Shown piece after piece: positions 4,452 to 5,435 of a stretch of 5,435 nt of DNA. The notes beneath the pieces are model-generated. The model was not told the DNA's origin. It saw only the letters and a program-made list of their open reading frames with translations, and did not search any database. The stretch comes from Desulfobacteraceae bacterium (GTDB taxonomy: Bacteria; Desulfobacterota; DSM-4660; Desulfatiglandales; B25-G16). The stretch's first letter is position 1; each line of letters starts with the position of its first letter. The stretch is taken from NCBI GenBank assembly GCA_030615565.1, contig JAUWZC010000158.1:1-5435 (forward strand), in the 5' to 3' direction. The translations under genes and the position numbers were made by a program.

Positions 4452-5435
4452 CTATTTCCTCAATATTTCTTTTATACCATCTTCTCTAAGTGTACCAAGA
4501 ACCTTTTTCTCGTCATCAACCACTATAATATATCCCAGATCATGGGTGAATATCTCGGAAAGCCCGTCCTTGAGACTGGAAGAGGCTGGTAGAAAGGCAT
4601 CTGTGGATAGTGTTACGTCCCCTACCTTGTCAGCCTTTTTTATTAAAGCTTCGTGGTCTACATAACCCATTAACCGCTTTTCATCATCTACCACAATAAG
4701 ATGATCCACCTTGAGCTCGTTGAGCATTGACTTTGCCTTTTCAGGTGATTCGTCCTTCATGATTACAGGAGGGTCTGGCCTCATGGCGGCCTTAATCTTG
4801 AGAAGATTGAGCCGTTTCAGGGTTCGGTCACCACCAACAAAATCTCGGACAAAACCATTGGCCGGTTCAGTGAGCAATTCTTCAGGAGATGCAAACTGAA
4901 CAAGCTTTCCATCTTTCAGAAGGCATATCTTATCACCCATCTTAATGGCCTCATCAATATCGTGGGTAACAAACACAATTGTCTTTTTAACTTTCTCCTG
5001 AATTTTTAGAAATTCGTTCTGCAGATATTCCCTGTTAATCGGGTCAATGGCGCCGAAAGGTTCGTCCATTAACATGATGGGCGGGTCAACAGCCATTGCC
5101 CTTGCAACACCGATGCGCTGCTGTTGACCACCGGAAAGTTCTCTTGGATAACGGTCCATGAACTCCTCTGGGGGGAGGTTTACTATTTCCAAGAGACTTT
5201 CTACCTTCTCGGCAATCCGGTCGTGGTCCCAACCTTTAAGTTTCGGTATTGTGGCGATATTCTCACCAATAGTCATATTGGGGAATAGCCCGATATTCTG
5301 TATCACATAACCGATATTACGGCGCAATTCAATAGTATCCATCCGGTTGATATTCTGATCGTCAATCAAGATCTTGCCGCTGGTTATTGGAATCAGCCTG
5401 TTTACCATTTTCATGGCTGTAGTCTTGCCACAGCC
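4452..5435 (-). CDS. opuCA: Osmoprotectant ABC transporter ATPase with C-terminal CBS pair (OpuCA/OsmV type; 5' end outside window)
   Basis: This is the cytoplasmic ATPase that powers the importer. The symbol is a family-level name, not a proven orthologue. From the right edge 327 residues are visible, beginning in the Walker A motif (GCGKTT, residues 1-6). The ATG at 5412-5414 is therefore internal; roughly 40-60 N-terminal residues should lie outside. Other motifs, in visible numbering, are the Q-loop (VIQN, Q46), signature LSGGQQQR (100-107), Walker B IMLMDEP (120-126) and H-loop THD (H158). Residues about 214-269 and 273-327 form two CBS domains, each with an (I)IVVDDEK strand-turn (IVVDDEKRLMGY and IIVVDDEKKVLGT). 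In OpuA-type transporters, CBS domains sense ionic strength or cyclic dinucleotides. It is the first visible gene of the leftward operon; the promoter is off the window. Confidence 0.95.
   Translation of the reverse strand, partial: GCGKTTAMKMVNRLIPITSGKILIDDQNINRMDTIELRRNIGYVIQNIGLFPNMTIGENIATIPKLKGWDHDRIAEKVESLLEIVNLPPEEFMDRYPRELSGGQQQRIGVARAMAVDPPIMLMDEPFGAIDPINREYLQNEFLKIQEKVKKTIVFVTHDIDEAIKMGDKICLLKDGKLVQFASPEELLTEPANGFVRDFVGGDRTLKRLNLLKIKAAMRPDPPVIMKDESPEKAKSMLNELKVDHLIVVDDEKRLMGYVDHEALIKKADKVGDVTLSTDAFLPASSSLKDGLSEIFTHDLGYIIVVDDEKKVLGTLREDGIKEILRK

Noticed and set aside
5412..5414. ATG as the start of the ATPase
   Set aside because: Codons upstream on the minus strand spell GCGKTTA of Walker A, so the true start is beyond the window.

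Overview
The window looks like a chromosomal segment from a bacterium of moderate GC content. It carries the tail of an electron-transfer-flavoprotein gene, an osmoprotectant ABC transporter and many small palindromic or tandem intergenic repeats. This mix recalls anaerobic Desulfobacterota-type genomes, but that assignment is a tentative impression: no rRNA or other phylogenetic marker is present.

Plus strand, left half. Positions 1-335 hold the 3' end of etfA. Its stop codon lies inside a roughly 435-bp element (323-757) that encodes no convincing protein. The element has 22-nt terminal inverted repeats (21/22 matching), a second pair of perfect 27-nt internal arms, and a candidate target-site duplication GAAATCC at 317-323 and 758-764. 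Removing the element together with one copy of the duplication restores a shorter etfA ending (…KKSK-stop, TAA at 768-770). That stop lies 14 nt before the next gene, so the element appears to be a MITE-like insertion that rewrote the EtfA C-terminus and separated etfA from the genes behind it. Those genes are a calcineurin-type metallophosphoesterase (785-1426) and a protein with a ParB/sulfiredoxin-type domain (1410-2339). They overlap by 17 nt and are probably translationally coupled. The phosphoesterase lacks two of the usual metal-ligand histidines, both belonging to the same metal site. The function of the pair is unknown to me.

Convergent gap, 2340-2660. No gene is seen here. The gap is packed with repeats: a 137-bp nested palindrome (2346-2482), an inverted or direct repeat family with core TTTAGGCA (2486-2650) enclosing a GC-rich hairpin, and an 8-bp tandem repeat (2542-2573). 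A short terminator-like hairpin with a T6 run lies inside the last codons of the ParB-like gene.

Minus strand, right half. An operon reads leftward from the right edge: OpuC-type ATPase with a C-terminal CBS pair (5435-4452, 5' end missing), permease (4447-3683) and periplasmic substrate-binding protein (3581-2661). Together they form an ABC importer for glycine betaine, choline or related compatible solutes, in which the CBS pair probably tunes activity to osmotic or ionic conditions. The gap before the binding-protein gene carries a heptanucleotide tandem repeat, a hairpin and a perfect AGGAGG ribosome binding site, which may favour high expression of the binding protein. Only one permease gene is visible.
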